Assembly: GCA_029204225.1 (NCBI GenBank)
Contig: CM055094.1
Location: 9,711,234-9,775,233, forward strand
Length of the DNA: 64,000 nucleotides
Direction of reading: 5' to 3'
Source: Diphasiastrum complanatum
Taxonomy: Eukaryota > Streptophyta > Lycopodiopsida > Lycopodiales > Lycopodiaceae
Shown here in pieces: positions 10,844 to 21,997 of this stretch (positions are counted from its first letter, which is position 1; each line of letters opens with the position of its first letter). Below the pieces are notes generated by a model. That model was not told the origin of the DNA. It was given only the letters and a program-made list of their open reading frames with translations, and did no database searches. The position numbers and the translations under genes were made by a program.

Positions 10844-11200
10844 AGTAATAGATCCTAACACCACAGTAGGGCAAACACTAACTGATCCACCCAACCTTGC
10901 CTACTCCCTGATATAGAGTAAGCCCCTCCTAGCCCAGTGTGAGGACTGGTAGCATGCAACTGCCAAGTGTCGGCCATGTGTCACTGTCGTGGCCGACTGC
11001 ATGTCGGAACCCAACTGGAGGCCCTATCCTGCTGACAGGGTCCCTAGGCTGTGTTAGGCCCGCCATGGCTATGGACCGTGCTGGGGCACACTACTCACAC
11101 TGTCTTGTCCTATTGGTCATGTACGCTGGACACGACCCTGACTATGGTATCTGACCTATCTGTGTTCTCTAGGGTTCGGCAGTGTCACGAGCTCGTAACA
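10844..11200 (-). repeat. 3' LTR of chromodomain Gypsy element
   Basis: It aligns end to end with 15735-16091 (357 bp each). Its outermost base is mutated (AGTAATAG instead of TGTAATAG on the plus strand). The polypurine tract is the next 13 bases (11201-11213, plus strand CTCCCTCCCCCTT). Confidence 0.9.
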
Positions 11201-11211
11201 CTCCCTCCCCC

Positions 11212-11406
11212 TTAAGAACCATCTTGGTCCTCTAATACAAAGTCTGGAAAAATCTTGCGAAGGACGCTGCCTCTTTCCCAAGTGGCATTCTCAACAGGCT
11301 GATCATTCCACATAACCAGATATTCTCGGTATAGAGTATGACGAGTCTGCATCTCTCTACTATCAAGAATCTCCTCTGGTTCATGTGGAGGTTGCTGAGG
11401 ATCCAA
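11212..11406 (-). pseudogene. Chromodomain at integrase C-terminus
   Basis: The frame reads PEEILDSREMQTRHT...EYLVMWNDQPVENATWE, a chromodomain pattern with the aromatic W-x-E end. It is the last part of the Gypsy integrase but lies in a different frame from the preceding piece (11381-11587), so one frameshift separates them near 11400. Chromodomains direct chromovirus integration toward marked chromatin. The stop lies 11 bases before the 3' LTR. Confidence 0.8.
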
Positions 11407-12308
11407 GAACTAGAACATTGTCCTCTACCAGATTGTCTGATCTGGTTAAGGCTTTTCGTAACTGACTTACATGAAAGACTGGAAAAACCTTACTATTGTG
11501 TGGGAGTTCTAGTTCATAGGTGACCTCGCCTAGTCTCCTACTGATGGTAAAGGGACCACAATACCTTGGAGACAACTTAGCACACACATTTGAGGGTTTT
11601 AGAGTCGACTGGGACTCTCAAGTAGACTTTCTCACCAGTGGAGAACTGCACATCCCGTCTGTGTGGATCTGCATAATGCCTGGCTCGATCCTGGGACTGC
11701 CTAATGCTATGCTTAGCATGTTCTATCATCTGGTTTAGGTCCTCTAAGAAGTTTCTGGCTGCTTCAATTTTTTCTTATTTAAACCCTACAGTTGTGGGTG
11801 AGCGTGGCTGAAAATCGTACATCAGCATAAATGGGCTGTATCCCGTAGCTGAATGTTTGGTACTGTTTTAAGCAAACTCTAATATCGAGAGATACTCCTC
11901 CCAATTAGTCTGCTTCTTGCTGACGTATGCACGAAGCATATCCTCCAGCACCTGATTTACCCTTTCTATTTGACCGTCCATCTGTGGATGGTCGGTGGTA
12001 CTCATATTAAGTTTAGTATGGAGATGATGGAACACTGCCCTCCAAAAACTTCCAGTAAACTTACTATCCCGGTCGCTGACTATGCCGGAAGGTAGACCGT
12101 ACAATTTAAATAGCCCGTCTACAAACAACCTCGCTAACTCTGGAGCTCTAACGGTTGTTTTGGTCGGAATGAAATGAGCCATTTTGGTCAGACGGTCAAC
12201 TGTGACCCATATAGCGTCATTACCCTTTTGGGTTTTAGGCAGGCCTACTATAAAATCCATGGAGATACTCTCCCATTTACCAGCTGGTATTTCTAAGGGA
12301 TGCAACAA
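11381..12308 (-). pseudogene. Gypsy integrase core and C-terminal region
   Basis: Residues in 11868-12308 show the DDE integrase core: SISMDFIVGLP (first Asp), IVSDRDSKFTG (second Asp) and DGQIERVNQVLEDMLR (Glu). The region continues through 11590-11868 with a stop near 11790 and into the 11381-11587 frame, which contains RYCGPFTISRRLGEVTYELELP and FHVSQLRK, the typical C-terminal fold. The H2C2 zinc finger that should precede the core is missing; the frame starts at GLLHPLEIPAGKWE. The catalytic triad is still readable, but the frame is broken. Confidence 0.85.
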
Positions 12309-12706
12309 CCCTCCTGAGTAAAACTTAGCTCGTTCATCATAGGCATTCTGCTAAGGGCATCTGCTACTGTATTGTATTTTCCCCGTCTATATCTGATAGA
12401 CATGTCAAACTCTTGCATCAACTCTGCCCAAAGAGCTTTCCGACCTCTAAGCTCAGGTTGATTGCAAAGGTATCTGAGACTCTCATGGTCTGTCAGGACC
12501 TCAAAGTTGGCACCATACAAATAATGCCTCCAAGCCTTAAGGGCATGGACTATGAAAAAGAGTTCCTTTTCATAGGCACTGTACCTAGTCTGAGCTGGCT
12601 CGAGTTTTTTACTCTCGACCGCAACTGGTCGTCCACTCTGAGTTAGCACAGCACCTACTGCAAAGTCGCTAGCATCTGTTTCGACCACGAGCATTTGTGA
12701 GCCCAA
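12293..12706 (-). pseudogene. Gypsy RNase H domain fused to truncated RT
   Basis: The frame contains [37 protein letters not shown] and FEVLTDHESLRYL, the RNase H-like domain of Gypsy pol, ending in YNTVADALSRMP. Just upstream (12707-12813) the sequence encodes the RT stretch ending MPFGLTNA. About 150-170 codons that normally separate PFGLTNA from the TDAS motif are absent, including the YxDD catalytic motif. The downstream junction to integrase also skips the zinc finger. Confidence 0.85.
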
Positions 12707-13179
12707 ATGGCATCACCTTAAACTCATAATGACCGTGACGAGTCCTAAAAGTTGTTTTCGAGACATCTTCCGACTTAATACGGACTTGATGATATCCCGA
12801 TCTGAGGTCTAGTTTACTGAAAAAACTTAGCCCCGTCGAGTTGGTCAAACAACTCGTCTGTCCGAGGCATAGGGTATTTATTCTTAATTGTGACTTTATT
12901 GAGGGCTCTGTAATCTACGCAAAGACGCATAGACCCCTCTTTCTTTTTCACCAATAGGACTGGTGAGGCCCATGGTGAACTACTGGTCTGAATTTGGCCT
13001 TTCCCAAGATAATCTGTTAGCTGCCTAGTTATTTCTTCATCCTCTGTTAGGCTGACCCGATACGGAGGTTTAGAAACAGGTGTTGTACTTGGTACTAGGT
13101 TTATTACATGATCTACCTCTCTGCTAGGTGGTAAACCATGTGGCAAATCTTCAGGAAAAACATCTTTAAATTTAGACAA
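12707..13179 (-). pseudogene. Gypsy reverse transcriptase, N-terminal half only
   Basis: The frame 12814-13179 reads [20 protein letters not shown] and [27 protein letters not shown], the fingers region of Gypsy RT. After a one-base frameshift near 12814 it continues with [13 protein letters not shown] and ends at MPFGLTNA. The palm with YxDD is deleted, so no active RT can be made. Confidence 0.88.
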
Positions 13180-13363
13180 TAAAGTTTCTAATTTACTGAT
13201 TTTCTGCTGAATAGAACTAGAAATAGAAACTTCAGGAATAAACTGAAAGTCACATAAGAATACCTGATGGTCTTCGTCTCCGATTAGCTAACAGAGCTCT
13301 GAACTGCAAACCATAGGACTGTTGGGAACATCATGCTCCCCATGCAACTGGATCTCTCGGCCT

Positions 13364-13705
13364 TTATGCTGAAAGCTGAGGGTGTTCTCCTGATAGTTTC
13401 TGTGGAGGGAAGGTCGATCCTAAACTGTAGAGCCAATCTCTCCCGAGAACAATGTCTGTACGATCCAGGTGCATTATCTGAAAGTTTATTTCATCTTGGT
13501 ACCCCTGAATACCAAGATTCAAATTACTAACCATAGTTTCCCATATTTTTTTATCTTCACCCTTAGCTAATGAAACTATGTACCTATGCTGACTAGGTAC
13601 TTCTGGTAGTTTAAGCTTTCTAACCAGGGTGTAGTTGATGAAATTATGGGTTGCCCCATCATCAACCATAACTCTTACTGACTGGTTACCAACTTTCCCA
13701 TGCAT
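13364..13705 (-). pseudogene. Gypsy aspartic protease (retropepsin)
   Basis: The frame reads VRVMVDDGATHNFI, the catalytic loop with D-D-G instead of the usual D-S/T-G, and later DIVLGRDWLYSLG. The length and order match the protease between Gag and RT. The changed catalytic loop and neighbouring frameshifts suggest it is inactive. Confidence 0.8.
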
Positions 13706-14851
13706 ACTAGGTCATGTGGCCCAAAGCTGAAGGGTCTCGCTAGCATTGCAGAGGTCAGCTGGCAACAGTGTTCATGATCTTCATGATACACTTTGATCTC
13801 GGAAGCTGCCAAGTCACTGGGGAAACATACAGTCTGAACAAGATGAGCTTTTTTTTTATCTTTCTTATCTTTTTTAGTGAAAGGCCCCTTGGGACGCTGT
13901 CTGACTGTGTGTCCCTTGCCCATACACACAAAGCACAAACGTTCTGTTTGGCTTTCTCAAAATCATCTGGTTTTAAGGGCTGTATGAGTGAAGGGCGTTT
14001 CTGAGGAGCTTCACTTTTAAATTTATCTTGATTCTTTCTTTTTAAAAATTTCTTTTTAAATTGAAAGTCTTTCTGAGGAGGCTGCTCAGAAAGTGGCTGT
14101 TGTCTCGCCCTCTTCCTACCCACTGAATCATCATAGATTTGAGCATATCTGAGAGCTTGCTCAAGGGTAGTAGGCGAGTTTCTCTGGACCTCTACTTTAT
14201 ATTCATCTTTGAGGCCACGGACAATTCCCCTGATTTTTAAATAATCATCCATATTTTTAATCTTTAAAATTGCTTCTCGATACTGCAAGATATATTGGAT
14301 GAGGGACTTGTCCATTACTGTTCTTTTCCAGGCTTCCCAGGCTCTATCAAGTTCATTTTCAGGTAGGAATTCTCTTAGGAAGGCTTCTTCAAAAGCTTTC
14401 CATGACCGGGGAGTCTGCCCAGTCTCCTGGAGATTTAACCACCACTTATAGGCCATAGGCCCTAAGGAAAGACTGGCCTCAATAGCTTGCAAATGGTCAG
14501 GGGTCTGTTTAAGAGCATGAATGTTCTTCCATTTGCTGAGGAAGGAGGCTTTAAATCTTTAAAAACACTGGGGTGAGACCGTAAAGTCTCTCCCGAAACT
14601 GATGGAAGTGGAGAAGGGGACAACTGAGAAGTGGAGGGAAGGCTTCCTTTCGCGGAATTCAAAATCAAGCTCTTGAGTTCAGCAAACGAGTCATCCACAC
14701 TGAACTTGAAATCGGCTAATGCCAACTTCAGTTCATCCACTTCTGTTACCAACTGGAGAAACTGCTCCTTGGTAACCGGTTCGTCAAATTCTTCGACGAA
14801 CTGTTCATGTTCTTCCATTTCCATGGGTTCCTTCCCTTTACTGTAAGCCAA
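13675..14851 (-). pseudogene. gag: Gypsy Gag with damaged zinc knuckle
   Basis: The frame at 14462-14851 begins MAYSKGKEPMEMEEHEQF and continues after a frameshift near 14480 into 13755-14492, where MAYKWWLNLQ and RSWKAFEEAFLREFLPENE identify the Retrotrans_gag domain. A third piece (13675-13938) has CFVCMGKGHTVRQRP, a CCHC knuckle whose last Cys is Arg. Two frameshifts and the lost zinc ligand make it a pseudogene. Confidence 0.85.
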
Positions 14852-15720
14852 GGCTTCTGTTTCAAGTTCGTCGAAGCCTCTCTCCGGGGGTTGATCACGT
14901 CCCTGAGGAAAGGAAAGATGACTTAGTTGTTTCTGAGGACTATACTTCCACAGAGAGAATCAAGAAAAGCCCTTTCAACACTTCCTCAACTGGTTTCAGA
15001 TCTACTGTCCGGAAAAATCAGAGATCAGGGTACCAAGAAAAAGAAACAAACTTCTAATTGTCTTGACCCCTTCCCTCGTTGTCTGAGGTGTATACTTTTT
15101 GCTCCAAAATTTCCGTTTTAGAACCCGAAAACAGCTGCAAACTTGTGGTTTCTGCCAAAGACCTTCCTCGCTGCCAGGGTAGCGGTCAATCTGTCTTCAA
15201 AATCAGATTTGAAGAGTTGAAAACGGTGGAAATAATCTGATTTGGGTCTTTGAGGACCCTCGTTGTCTGTCTTCTAGAACTGTGGCTCCAAAAAATCGGG
15301 ATTTGGGGCCTAACTCCCCTGGAAAATTCTGATTTGGAGTGTGCTCCTCCCTCGCTGCCAGGCAAGTAGCCTCCCTGCTCAAAATCCCTACGATTTGAGG
15401 CTCACCTCTCTTGCAAAAGGTCAGATTCTTCAAGAACCCACAGCGCTGGATCTGTTCTCCCTCTCCAGATTCCGCTCAGATCTTAGTAATTTCCTCCTGT
15501 GAATCAGAACTAGATCATCTATACTACAGCGATGGATCTATGCTACAGTAGAGTTCTGATTTTTTCCTCGGATGGCTTGGAATTACACTGAAATTTCCAG
15601 GTTAGATAGTTGTCTCTACAGCGATTTCTCTCCTCTAAGCCTTTCTGAAAATCTCCAAGATCTTTCCTATCTTTTGATATCTTTCTCTACTGCTGCTCCT
15701 GAACTCCCTTGGATGGAGAT
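14852..15720 (-). other. Leader of chromodomain Gypsy element
   Basis: This is untranslated sequence between primer site and gag, rich in repeated TCTGAGG and CTTTGCCAGG-like phrases (15150-15460). No domain is visible. Confidence 0.5.
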
Positions 15721-15733
15721 GGCTCTGATACCA
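15721..15733 (-). other. Primer binding site (initiator Met tRNA type)
   Basis: On the minus strand TGGTATCAGAGCC follows the 5' LTR after one spacer base. Confidence 0.9.
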
Positions 15734-15734
15734 G

Positions 15735-16091
15735 TGTAATAGATCCTAACACCACAGTAGGGCAAACACTAACTGATCCACCCAACCTTGCCTACTCCCT
15801 GATATAGAGTAAGCCCCTCCTAGCCCAGTGTGAGGACTGGTAGCATGCAACTGCCAAGTGTCGGCCATGTGTCACTGTCGTGACCAACTGCACATCGGAA
15901 CCCAACTGGAGGCCCTATCCTGCTGACAGGGTCCCTAGGCTGTGTTAGGCCCGCCATGGCTATGGACCGTGCTGGGGCACACTACTCACACTTTCTTGCC
16001 CTGTTGGTCATGTACGTCGGACACGACCCTGACTGTGGTATCTGACCTATCTATGTTCTCTAGGGTTCAGCAGTGTCACGAGCTCGTAACA
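15735..16091 (-). repeat. 5' LTR of chromodomain Gypsy element
   Basis: This is the partner of 10844-11200. It ends with CTCGTAACA next to the TGGAC target duplication. Confidence 0.9.
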
Positions 16092-17780
16092 TGGACCGAC
16101 ATTTGTCGGCGATCCATCATCAATATCTCAGTTTCCTGCTCGCTTGGCACAATCTGTATGCGTTGCATGGTGGTGTTGCCATCATTGCGGAGCTCATGTA
16201 CAAAGCAGTCAATGTTGTCATTGATGAGATTGGGGTGGAGCACATGGTTCAACTTGTCACAAACAATGCAATGAACTGCAGACAGATGGGAGAGAAATTG
16301 ATTTGGGAGCACCCCAACATCATGTGGACACCATGTGTTGCAGATTACATTGATCTCCTCATCCACCACCTCCTTGCACTTGCATGGATTCGTCGTGTAT
16401 AATTTTCTTCACTTTCTTTACCACCTATTCTTAACGTGTTGCTCTCAACTCCTAACCCTTCTCGACCATTCTCTAAAAATTTTGTTGGATGTTTGTGATG
16501 CAGATCACTTCTCAGGCCATGTGTGTAGTCGGTTTCATCACCAAAAAGAAGCATGTGCTAATCTTGTTTTGCATTTTCTCGCCACTAGACCTAAAGAAGC
16601 TAGCATCCACCCGCTTTGCTTACTACTTCTTGGTTCTTATGTGACTACTAGCAATACGAGACCATTTGTGGATGATGGCTACTAGTGATAGGTTCCAAAA
16701 CTTCAAAGGTACCCATGCAAATGCAGTTCACTTCCAAACCACCATGTTTGGAGAAGAGTTTTGGACATAGGCAGTAGAGCTTGTGGCAGTCTTGCAATCC
16801 ATTTTCTATGTGTTGTGGTAGATCGTGAGGGGGGGGGTGCACTCTAGGTCTTATCAACAAGTTCATGGATCGTATCAGCGAGGGGATTCAAATGTTGGAC
16901 TTGGACGCAACAGATATGACTCTCTAATATCTTGAACTTTATCTAACTCAAGTTTGTTGCACTTTCATGTTTGTCTTGTGCTACGACACACTGACAACTA
17001 ATGGTTGCAATGTGTCTATCGCAAGAAGCAGAAGATCCTACAAATCTGGAAGATCCATCGACCCATCCATGTCATAGCCCACATGTTGCACCCCTTGTGG
17101 CACGATACTGAACGTTCGGACAATGCAAAGCTCCATTCATGATGGGTGGAGTACACTGAGCGTGTGAGACCCAGCCCAGGTATATGTTCCCCCACTTGGT
17201 CCTCTAGTCATATATGTACTAAATGCATGTGTACTTCCAATGAATTCCATGGACTAATGCATGCTATGGTTCTTTTGCCAACAACTGGAACATAGAGTGG
17301 TAGTTGGTGACTTTTGAGCGGAGCCAAAGGCCATTTGATCGAGAGCAATGTCGGCTAAGGTAGGATCAGCGACACATCCACGGTCGCAGCACTGACGAGA
17401 GAGTCCTTTCATAGGACTGTTCAACATCTGCTTGTGAGTGGAATTGGAGAACCTAGGCCTTGTATCACACGAAGAAGAGGAACAGGCTATCCACTGAGCA
17501 ATGCAAGCTATTGGTGTATGTGAATATAACGAACGTATGTTAAGATGCTTACACACACAGGGTGCAGAGTTGATCAAGGTGAGTCACTATACTTCATGAA
17601 GTTGGAACTATGTTTTGACATATTGAATTGCTTTTGATATACTTGAATCGTAAGATACTTATCTGACAACATTGTGTGTTTTGGTTGCAGTTGAATCTCG
17701 ACTCCTTGGTGGACTTGGCACTTTCTACACCTTGGGCACCACTTATGAAGGAGGAGCTAGATGATGAGATCTATTGATCT
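16092..17780 (+). pseudogene. hAT (DUF659) transposase relic, central and C-terminal parts
   Basis: Reading resumes inside the target duplication with WTDICRRSIINISVS, completing the ILSDGWTD motif begun at 10843. After a frameshift near 16150 comes DEIGVEHMVQLVTNN...NIMWTPCVADYIDLL, the DUF659/RNase-H-fold core (the family usually has TDNA and AAHCIDL). Further pieces are RFQNFKGTHANAVHFQTTMF and AVELVAVLQSIFYVL (16685-16820), HVIAHMLHPLWHD (17070-17110) and LVYVNITNVC (17510-17540), in family order. Several stops and frameshifts show it is dead. An Arg/Gly-rich open stretch runs on to about 18300 and may be its tail. Confidence 0.75.
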
Positions 17781-18790
17781 ATTGAGAGCTATATAGGCAG
17801 GCAAAGAGTAAGGCAGAGGCTTTATGGTGGCAGAGGAAGGTGGCGAGAGACGTGGAGTGGGTAGAGGAGGGGGATATCAAGGGGAAGGACGAGAGGGGGG
17901 GCAAAGACACGGGGCTTGACTTAGCCGAGCATAGGCCTAGAGAGCAACCTAGAAGTTCGGAGGGGGGACTGAGTAAACTTTTGTAGAGAGGACGATAGTA
18001 TCATAGGCAGCTGCTGCTGGCCAAGCATCGTCACAGCGGGTATGGCCATCCCAAGGTGTAGGACCACAGGCTCCTGATACGTAGACATGCAAGCGTAGAG
18101 CGAGAACCCATAGGTAAAGTTAGGGATAGTCAGAGGGGCACAAGAGGGGGGGAGAGAGGCAGAAGTGGGGGCAAGGCCAGAGGCAACACTAGCAGCAGAG
18201 CTAGAAGTAGCATCAACAGAGCTAGAGGCTCAAGAGTCACCAAGGCGTATGATTCCCTCAGATTTATCTCCAAACGCCTTGGATTAGCAAACAGATCCTA
18301 AACCCTAAACCAATCACCAATCATGGGCATGTCTCGTAAAAAAGTGTATGCATTGCTTTCTCTTGCATCTCCGTTTACTATTGAGCTCATTGAGTATAAC
18401 ATTGTGTCTGAATCCCTCGATTGTCCCAATATGCTTTGATACATATCACTCTAAGTTCTTGGGTGGAGAGTCCCCTTCAAGTGTTTTTCCTTACTACCAA
18501 GGAACTAGAACACATTGTCTTGCGGTTTCATTCATAAGAATTATCCTATATGGTGTTATAGTTGTCTCTAAAACATTATGTGCGTAATTGTCGTTGAAAT
18601 GCAAATTGGTAGCATGGAATTGTTCTTCTACAAGAGCCATATTGCCATCTCATAACACTTGGCTCTAGTCAATATGGTTTAGTAATGCTTTGTACTGCCC
18701 CACTAGGCCTAATTGTGACATTAAGTACCCCAACTTCACATATTGGGGGTACCTTATTCTTTCTATGTAACTAAAAGAAAGTTGGATAGT
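17781..18790. other. Possible hAT tail, then spacer
   Basis: Positions 17820-18300 are unusually G/A-rich and encode an Arg/Gly/Ser-rich stretch in one plus frame. 18300-18790 shows no domain. The true 5' edge of the Copia LTR may lie in 18715-18790, because the matching 3' LTR is clipped. Confidence 0.35.
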
Positions 18791-18849
18791 CAATAGTCAA
18801 GTAGTTGGAAAGCCAATAGTCAAGTAGTTGGCTAGCCAATAGTCATGAA
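18781..18849 (+). repeat. 23-bp tandem repeat, three copies, in Copia LTR
   Basis: Three units of 23 bases start at 18781, 18804 and 18827 with the form GTTGGnnAGnCAATAGTCA, and a partial fourth starts at 18850. The 3' LTR carries the second and third copies and only part of the first. Confidence 0.8.
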
Positions 18850-19047
18850 GTTAGATAGTCATCTTGGACTATATATATGTGTGCATCCCATTTGTATGAG
18901 ACACTTTTGTAAGCAATACTGACTATTCTCCTTGGCTGTCCACGAGTTTCTACAAGAGGGTTTCTAGCCATCTCTCTCTTTCTTTTGAGAATGCTTTGTG
19001 TGATTGAATAGTTAAGATCCTGGATCCTTAGGCTTCTATTTCCTACA
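18791..19047 (+). repeat. 5' LTR (recognisable part) of Copia element
   Basis: It ends TTTCCTACA directly before the primer site. A TATA-like ACTATATATATG is at 18869-18879. Homology with the 3' copy begins at 18791, but the LTR may extend upstream. Confidence 0.85.
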
Positions 19048-19060
19048 TGGTATCAGAGCC
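19048..19060 (+). other. Primer binding site (initiator Met tRNA)
   Basis: TGGTATCAGAGCC follows the LTR end without spacer. Confidence 0.92.
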
Positions 19061-19638
19061 TTTAGGTGATCATATTGCTTGCAGGAGGGCGCCCAATAGG
19101 AAGCTATCTTCTTCCCCTTTTGGTTGCAGAAAATCATCAAGCTACTGATTTTTGCAGGAGAAGAATCTGTTCATCTTCTTATAGCTTTTTTGCAGGAAAT
19201 TGCATGGCACCTTCACCTATTTGAGAGCTAGCAGTAGGGGGCGCCCACGCTCAAACCAATTGCATGTGATTTTGACTCAATTACATGCTAAAAATTTCAG
19301 ATTTACTTCTTAAATGAAGATACATGTGTTTTGGACACATTTCTTGCAGAAATATCCCTGTTGGTGAGCTACCATCAGCTCTATATGCACATAGTGTGCA
19401 CTCTTTTTAGCCACAAATTTCTAGTTTTGGTTTAAGCTTCATTTGAAGTCTACCTATTTGTGAGCATTCTGTTTTTTGTGCAGAAATCAGCAACCTATTT
19501 CATTACTTGTTGAGCAAATTGCATGTGGAGTATTGCAATCTATTGTGCTATTAATTTCAGCTTTGAGGTTGCTGCCCTTTGAGTAGATTTTGTCTTGGAA
19601 AGTCTATTTCCTATCTACTACAAGCTGATTTTTCTATT

Positions 19639-20589
19639 ATGGCTAAAGAATCGGAGTCTATTGGTTCTTTATTTAATGAAGATAGGCTGGATGGCACAAA
19701 CTATTCCTTGTGGTGCTACATGATAAAGAACCTTCTAATTGCTAAAGGTTTGTGGAAAGTACTTAATGGTGACGAAGAGAGGCCGCCTACCTTGGCAACT
19801 ATTACATCATCTAGAACAACTACTTCATCATCTACGGAAGTGTCTTCCGATGAGAAAAAGAAGTGGGATCGACGAGATGCACAAGCACATTCTGTCATTG
19901 CATTATCAGTGAAGAGATCTATCCTTCCACATATTAGATCATGCAAGACTTCCAAAAGTGCTTGGAAGACTCTTGCAAAGATGTTTCAAGTAAAGAATGC
20001 GGCAAAAGTGGTATATCTTCGAAATCAACTTTCTATCTTGAAGATGCAAGAAGGTGATTTGCTTACAAACCACTTGACGAAGATCAAGGATCTTCGAGAG
20101 GAGTTTCTTAGTATTGATGAGGTGATTGAGAACTCACAATTTGTATCTATTCCTCTCAACTCTCTTCCTAATTCTTACCTTCCATTTGTGTCATCATTGA
20201 GCATTTCTCTTAGGGAACTGCAAATCTCTTTCGACGAACTTGTTGGCTTACTTTTTCAAGAAGAGCAAACAAGGTTCAACTTTGGTGAACAAGAAGATCA
20301 AGCTTTCTTTGCAAAAGACAAAGGCAAAGGCAAGTGGAAAGGGAAGCCTTCTTTCAAAACTTCCAAAGATGATCAAAAATCTAAGGAAGCTCAAGATCAA
20401 GACTCCAAGAAGAAGGGTAAGTGCCACTATTGCAAGAAGTTTGGGCATCACATCAAAGAATGTAGGAAGAGGCTTGCAAAGGAAAAAGAGAAAGGTAACA
20501 ATACAAGTACCGCAATCATTACTTTGGAACAACAATTTGGAAAGGAGGATAATCTTTTCAATAATGATTATGCTTTTGTCACTAACTAA
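19639..20589 (+). CDS. gag: Copia Gag
   Basis: The frame is open from an upstream ATG at 19579, but the Gag homology starts at the second ATG (19639): MAKESESIGSLFNEDRLDG then NYSLWCYMIKNLLIAKGLW. The UBN2-type Gag continues with SAWKTLAKMFQVKNAAKVVYL. A Lys-rich linker precedes a CCHC knuckle, CHYCKKFGHHIKEC. It ends ~30 codons before the protease, which is in another frame. It forms the capsid of the retroelement particle. The Gag frame itself looks undamaged. Confidence 0.85.
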   Translation: MAKESESIGSLFNEDRLDGTNYSLWCYMIKNLLIAKGLWKVLNGDEERPPTLATITSSRTTTSSSTEVSSDEKKKWDRRDAQAHSVIALSVKRSILPHIRSCKTSKSAWKTLAKMFQVKNAAKVVYLRNQLSILKMQEGDLLTNHLTKIKDLREEFLSIDEVIENSQFVSIPLNSLPNSYLPFVSSLSISLRELQISFDELVGLLFQEEQTRFNFGEQEDQAFFAKDKGKGKWKGKPSFKTSKDDQKSKEAQDQDSKKKGKCHYCKKFGHHIKECRKRLAKEKEKGNNTSTAIITLEQQFGKEDNLFNNDYAFVTN

Positions 20590-21997
20590 AGACGAGATTT
20601 CTGCCACTTCAAATCTTGCTGGTTTTTCAGCAGAAAACAGCTCATCTTCAGCTTTACAAGTTGCTGTTTTTTCATCTATTGATTGGGTGATTGATAGCGA
20701 TGCCACACACCCATATGACTTATCACAAAGAGGTCTTCACAAAGCTTGTGAAAGTGCATGATGGAAAAGTTCAAGGTGTTAATAACACCTCTTATCCTAT
20801 CAAAGGTATTGGAGTGATCCCCATTATCTTACCCAATGGTGAGGAGAAGTACATTCGTAATGTACTTTATGTTCCAAAAATAAAAAAGAATCTCATTTCG
20901 GTCTCTACAATTATGAACCAAAGACTGGTTGTGGAATTCAAAGAAGACAAGTGTCTTATCAAAGACCCAAAGAGATCTCTTATGATCATTGCTTCGGGAA
21001 CATTACATGGTGGATTGTTCCTTATGGATACCTATGAGCAAAGAGCTTCATCATCTTTTTGCCTTGTTGCATCAAGTTCACATTCTTTGGAGTTGGCTGA
21101 ATTATGGCATGCTAGGTTTGGACATCTCAACTTTGCTAGCTTGAAGATGTTGAAGAGATTCAATATGGTTGAAGACATTCCTAATATTGAGCATCCCGAA
21201 GGACATGTATGCGAAGGATGCATACTTGGAAAATTTCAAAGGCAAGCTTTTCCAATTGATGGAACTATTAGAGTTGATGGCAAATTTGATTTGGTTCATA
21301 GTGATGTATGTGGTCCAATGAGGACCGAATCCATTGGAACGTGTGAGTACTTTGTTAATTTTATTGATGACCTTTCAAGATTTACATGGATTTATCCTAT
21401 GAAGGCAAAATCTGAAGTTTTTCAACGCTTTAAGGATTTTCTAGCAATGATAGAAACCAGTTTGGGCACTCTTTGAAAATCTTACGTACCGACCGAGGAG
21501 GGGAATATATAAAGAATACGTTCGGTACTTATCTTCAAAGCAAAGGTATCCATCATCAAATGACAACCCCTTACACACCTCAACAAAATGGTGTTGCCGA
21601 AAGAAAGAATCGCACTATTATGGAGATGGCTCGATGCATGCTCAAGGCAAAGGGCCTACCTCACAAGTTTTGGGCTGAAGCGGTTATAACGGCGGCTTAC
21701 ATTAGTAATCGGTGTCCTACTAAAGCCTTGAAGGTATTAACTCCTTATGAAGTTTGGTATGGTAAGAAGCCTATTGTTTCTCACTTACGCATCTTTGGTT
21801 GCACGGCTTATGCTTTCATTCCCGATAAGCTAAGAACCAAGCTTGATGATAAAGGAGTTAAATGCATATTTGTTGGCTATAGTAGCGAAAGCAAGGGCTA
21901 TAGGTTGTTTAATATGGATACTAATAAAATCATAGTGAGTCGTAATGCTCATTTTGATGAAAGACCTCCTATGATGTTGCGCCCACTCATGTCATGA
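20590..21997 (+). pseudogene. pol: Copia protease and integrase
   Basis: The piece near 20680 reads SIDWVIDSDATHP, the protease loop with Asp-Ser-Asp in place of the normal third Gly, followed by a frameshift. 20691-21476 holds the GAG-pre-integrase zinc region (HARFGHLNF, CEGCILGK) and the integrase start (DLVHSDVCGPM). After a frameshift at ~21475, 21473-21997 gives LRTDRGGEY (second Asp) and PQQNGVAERKNR (Glu), completing the D-D-E set, then HLRIFGCTAYAFIP. The coding sequence is largely intact but broken into three frames. Confidence 0.85.

Larger units (their letters stand above)
10844..16091 (-). mobile_element. Chromodomain Gypsy retrotransposon inserted in hAT relic, RT-deleted
   Basis: Two 357-bp LTRs, TGTTACGAGC...CTATTACA on the minus strand, flank a 4.5-kb internal region. 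The target duplication TGGAC is at 10839-10843 and 16092-16096. The order on the minus strand is Gag, zinc knuckle, aspartic protease, N-terminal RT, RNase H, integrase, chromodomain, which is a chromovirus. The RT palm with the catalytic YxDD and the H2C2 zinc region before integrase are deleted, and small frameshifts are present. The LTRs differ at about 13 of 357 positions, mostly transitions, so it is older than the element at 1491-7061. Confidence 0.9.
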
